Below are positions 60,601 through 64,000 of a stretch of 64,000 bases of DNA, in pieces; the first letter of the stretch is position 1, and every line of letters begins with the position of its first letter. The notes below the pieces were generated by a model. It was not told the DNA's origin. It saw only the letters and a program-made list of their open reading frames with translations, and searched no databases. Source of the stretch: Marsupella aquatica. Lineage: Eukaryota > Marchantiophyta. Location: NCBI GenBank assembly GCA_973895155.1, contig OZ316891.1, forward strand, positions 27,776,001-27,840,000, in the 5' to 3' direction. Both the position numbers and the translations under genes were made by a program.

Positions 60601-62344
60601 CATCAATTCTAGGATGCAACCCACCATTATCAGACAGCTTACCGGAGCATTCAACACGATAGATAATAGCTGAATTTAATATATCCCAGATGCATATCGT
60701 GTTGTTACTCAAACCGACAGCCAAAAGATGCAGATCCTTAGCATCAGCTGCCATTGCGCCTTTCAATGATGTTTCCTCTTCCTGGACATTTCCATACAAG
60801 CACAACTCCTGGGTTAATTCCCCTCGCCGGTTCTTTTGGAGATAGAGTAACGAAAGATGCTAACGTGACACCGAATTCTCTACTGGTCAATTTACTAAGT
60901 TTCTACTACTGCACTTTCAAAACAATTTCCTAGCATATAAGCAGTAGTAGCAATTTCTGATATTTGAACGGTACCTTTAATATTCTCACATCCATCACCC
61001 AGTGACTGAATCTGGGAAGGGAACCAAGAGACTGTAGTTGAGGCGTTTCCTCTTCAAAGTGCCACAGCATCTTGAACATTTTTATTCTTCTTTCGCCGTG
61101 AATCACAATAGTAAACACTTTGAATGCAAGCTGTGAAGCTGGGGAGTTCTTCCCTGTACCAAAGCCTGGTCCAGAGTAGATACCATGCACTCGGACCCCG
61201 TCAAAAACATTACGAGAGCACAACAGATCTCCTGTGATGAGATCATATAAGAGAACCTGTGCCCCAGTGCCTGATGAGAGCAACACAAAAGATTCGTAGC
61301 AGGTCATAATTATATCAAGTTAACATTCTAAACATTCCTATTTTTTCCAAGACAGTGCCTCCATGTAGTGTAAGAAAGAGTTGCTTTGCAGACTTTTCGG
61401 CACATAGTACTGGAAAGTGACGAGGCTTAGACGTAGAATTCTCTTGTCAAATTTGTACCTTGCAGAGAGCTAATTAAAGTTTACAACTAACCCAGCATGA
61501 GTGACTACAAGTCCCTTTGCTTTGTTTCATCGTCTACCTAGATTAATGAGGGTCAATGCAGAACAAGATTACAAATTCATGCCCATGTACTACGCGATGG
61601 TGGCATCTTTTTAAATATATACTTGCTTCCCAAACCTAAGGTCTGAGGACAGAAGACTGGCCCAAATGGCTGATAGGTGCAAAAGGGTATTTAGCACGTG
61701 GGCAAAAGGGGAAACAAGAAGAAACGAAAAGGCCAACTGTGCAAGGATGTGAAAACTTCCCGCTTCTTCTCCTACAACAATTATGGTACAGCGATCATAA
61801 CCACCTCAAATACACCAGGCAATCATTTGTGTGCCATCATTTTCGTGGTACACGATGAGATTAAGAGGTTTCACAAAGATAGCCAGCGAATGCATCTGCA
61901 AGTCTTCTAACATTTTGAATTAGATAGAAACAGAGCTTCTGTCATTTGGCGGTTGGTGCCTCTGGTTTGAAAGATGCTCCATAATGCTATCAGAATGGAC
62001 CATTACAAGATCGGAGACAAGTCCAGCCTCGGGCTTAGGGTTTAAGTTCTTAGCCCTACCTAAACCCTTAGCCCAAACCCCAAACCCAATTTTCAAATCA
62101 TCTTTAAATAAAAATTCTTCCGCTCTAGATTGCTTGGGGGACTCAACTGGAAGCGAAGATGACAAGTGAGGGTGCTCGAGTGATGGGCAATGCACTGACC
62201 TGCGAGAAGCAGCCGGCGTTGGGGGCTCGAAACGAGACAGAGAGCGGAGACATCGCCACGATATGGACCTTTGCGGACAGCGGGCAGCTGCATACCTCCT
62301 CCCGTCAGCACTTCATCACTCTCAGTGCGCAAATTGAGAGACAT
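51685..62344 (-). CDS. WDR6-type WD-repeat protein, predicted tRNA 2'-O-methyltransferase partner
   Basis: Twenty-one exons join in frame into 1552 residues (5' to 3'): 62200-62344, 60975-61270, 60643-60808, 60367-60449, 59919-60187, 59608-59731, 59409-59494, 58984-59217, 58077-58451, 57610-57838, 57172-57396, 56722-56958, 56355-56447, 55721-55959, 54708-55334, 54462-54542, 53886-53971, 52952-53593, 52471-52587, 52089-52302 and 51685-51775. Family blocks as I recall them from plants: ERCLLYSMRLWGD and AGTIFNE (residues 203-230), ITASEDCTCRVW (364-375), GRGIWRC (391-397), ASGSEDGTV (near 922), RPLTGRGSQGG (near 1240), GVWTDGLWAFSTGLDQR (near 1452), and QIAVAGRGLQV near the end. Yeast Trm734 and human WDR6 act with Trm7/FTSJ1 to methylate the wobble ribose of tRNA; the same role is inferred. 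Uncertain: the exon 3 acceptor (60808 or 60786) and the exon 18 donor (52952 chosen for frame). Confidence 0.92.
62040..62095. repeat. Telomere-like degenerate repeats in WDR6 intron 1
   Basis: TTAGGGTTTAAG is followed within 50 bp by CTAAACCC, TTAGCCC, AAACCCC and AAACCC. These are plant telomere-type words in both orientations. They lie inside the roughly 930 bp first intron and could be a 5' regulatory telo-box cluster or a relic of a repaired break. Confidence 0.55.
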
Positions 62345-64000
62345 GGTTTCGGTTAAGGCAGTAACGGAATTAATTCGTCACCATTACCACACACTGGGAC
62401 GACCGTTTCGTGAGAGGATTGGAGCTATGGAGCCGCCAAGGAGTGGGGAATCACGTTATAAGTTGTATTCGATTCGATTCGATTGGATAAACTCGGTTAA
62501 ATGCGTCTCGCATAAATTTGCCCAATTCTGGAGTCTCTTTGCCGCAACTTCAAACCTTCAGTTGACTACATTTGCTTTCGGGTACTGTCGTCCCCCTCTC
62601 TAAGCGCACACTCTCGGGAATGAGCTCTGGGTGTTATGTGGTTTGCAGTACATCATAAGTGCATTTTACTTTGCACTTTTTGACGTCTCCTTAGTGTCCT
62701 AACACCGGCTAGATTACCCTTTCCTTGAACATAGACACATATAAGGAGGAAACAAAAAACCAGTGGAACCAGTGGAAAAAGTATATTATGCTATTTTCTG
62801 TTCATCTTTGCCCTATCCCTGTTTTTTTTGTCTCCACCCTCATTTTCAAGTATGCTATCAATTAGAAGGTAGAGTCACTAGAGGAGGCTTCACTATAGAC
62901 AATAGACCCTGGGAGTAGCTTATGATTGTGCTTTATTAATTAGACTCATCTATCATGCCTCTAAAACTAAATTGGGGAAGAAGCCTGGGTCTTGCACTTT
63001 ACACGTGGTGCATTGTACATGACATGTACATTTCTCTCTGACTTTGCACTTATGGAATCCTCCAGTGTCCAGACACATTGATCCTGCCTCTGCCCCGGCC
63101 ACAGTCGAGAAGCTGTCACATAGTGTTTGGGCAGGATTCTCATGCCTTCCCTTGGACAATCTTTGCCCAAACCCTGTCTCCTTTGTCATAAGTGCAGCAT
63201 TTACTTTACAACCATACAGACTTGCATGGTTTATGCTCTTACCCATAAGGGTCCAAAACCGTATAGAGGGTTTTGCACTTATACATTTGTTGCTTAGTGC
63301 AGACCTCGGTGCCATAAAAAGTGAAAGTGGCAGAGAAAAAAGTGAAGAAATTGTATGTCTTGCAATAAGCTAGGATTGTGACCGGTGTCGGAAACCAAAT
63401 TTGTCACAAAATATCTGATGCTTGCATGCGAAGAGCTCAAATTTCCCAGAGTTAAGGAGAACCATTAAATCTGGTAGTTAACCCTCTTTATTAGATTAGG
63501 ATTTTGGAACTTTTGGAGAAAATATTCCGTCTTTCCTTTGTATTGGGTGGCCATAGCATTTTCCAAGTAGGATTTAGGCAAAAATTGGGCTAGACAATCA
63601 TGGCTCTCACCTCCTTGATTCCCTCATGTTCTTGTATGTAACAAACATGATTCCTCTACCCATGGATCTGAAATCTAAAATACAGTCATAAGATGTCACC
63701 ATGGTTTTTTTTTTGGCTTTTTGGGAGGGAGGCGAGGAGGGAATATACCTACTTCTGCAATCATGCTTACTTTTGTCAGATTATTACCACTTTGGGGGGG
63801 AAATGCAACTGACAAGTGGGACCTGTGGATTCCCAAAATTTGTTCATCAGTAGATGTATGCTGTTGACCCATTTTGGCCCCACATCTAATCTTGGAGTCA
63901 TGGGCCATTCTTGGGGTGGTCAGTTGGTGTAGTAGCTCCTGTTTTTCCTTCGTTTGCTTTCAGTCCCTTGGGTTGTTTTTCTCCCTCTACCTCATTGATT
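62345..64000. other. 5' flank of the WDR6 gene and intergenic DNA
   Basis: The first few hundred bases should contain the WDR6 leader and promoter. 62883-62940 is a copy of the dispersed repeat seen at 46208-46265. Frames at 62953-63373 on both strands have no recognisable domain. Nothing else was identified up to the window end. Confidence 0.4.

Overview
This is a nuclear DNA window from a land plant. Three genes have clear plant-type relatives: a plastid-type ATP-dependent phosphofructokinase, a small plant EF-hand protein and a WDR6-type WD-repeat protein. They contain many short GT-AG introns, genes are sparse, and degenerate repeats lie between them. No bacterial operon, rRNA gene, tRNA gene or CRISPR array was seen. 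The repeat content and gene spacing would suit a non-angiosperm plant (bryophyte, lycophyte or fern), but that is a guess; the species cannot be read from the sequence.

Layout. 1-3.4 kb: a minisatellite ending in a Helitron-like 3' terminus, two tandem duplications and a pair of competing hairpins. 3.4-6.4 kb, minus: an unidentified multi-exon gene whose four last exons join in frame. 6.4-9 kb: dispersed and tandem repeats. 11.5-12.0 kb, minus: the intronless EF-hand gene. 13.7-20.9 kb: a tRNA-derived SINE with a perfect target duplication, more Helitron-like ends with minisatellites, a four-copy nested satellite, a palindromic dispersed repeat and a second SINE-like insert. 21.9-27.0 kb, plus: the phosphofructokinase gene in 14 exons, with a degenerate copy of the start of exon 9 lying directly upstream of it and in frame. 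32.4-34.8 kb, minus: two 3' exons of a gene whose product ends in a CaaX-type Cys-Val-Ile-Gln tail. 35.8-51.6 kb: low-complexity and tandem-repeat DNA without a recognisable gene. 51.7-62.3 kb, minus: the WDR6 homologue, for which 21 exons could be joined into one 1552-codon frame.

The genes do not form a pathway. The phosphofructokinase belongs to glycolysis, the WDR6 protein to tRNA anticodon-loop methylation, and the EF-hand protein to calcium binding. The most interesting non-genic pattern is that four separate arrays of an 18-19 bp unit (consensus TTGACATCTTTTCTCACC on one strand) end in, or abut, related sequences resembling plant Helitron 3' ends (GTGCAAnGCA...GGGCATTGGGCTAG). This suggests one element family with an associated terminal minisatellite. 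All exon joins were made by eye from splice signals, frame continuity and remembered family sequences; no alignment was run.
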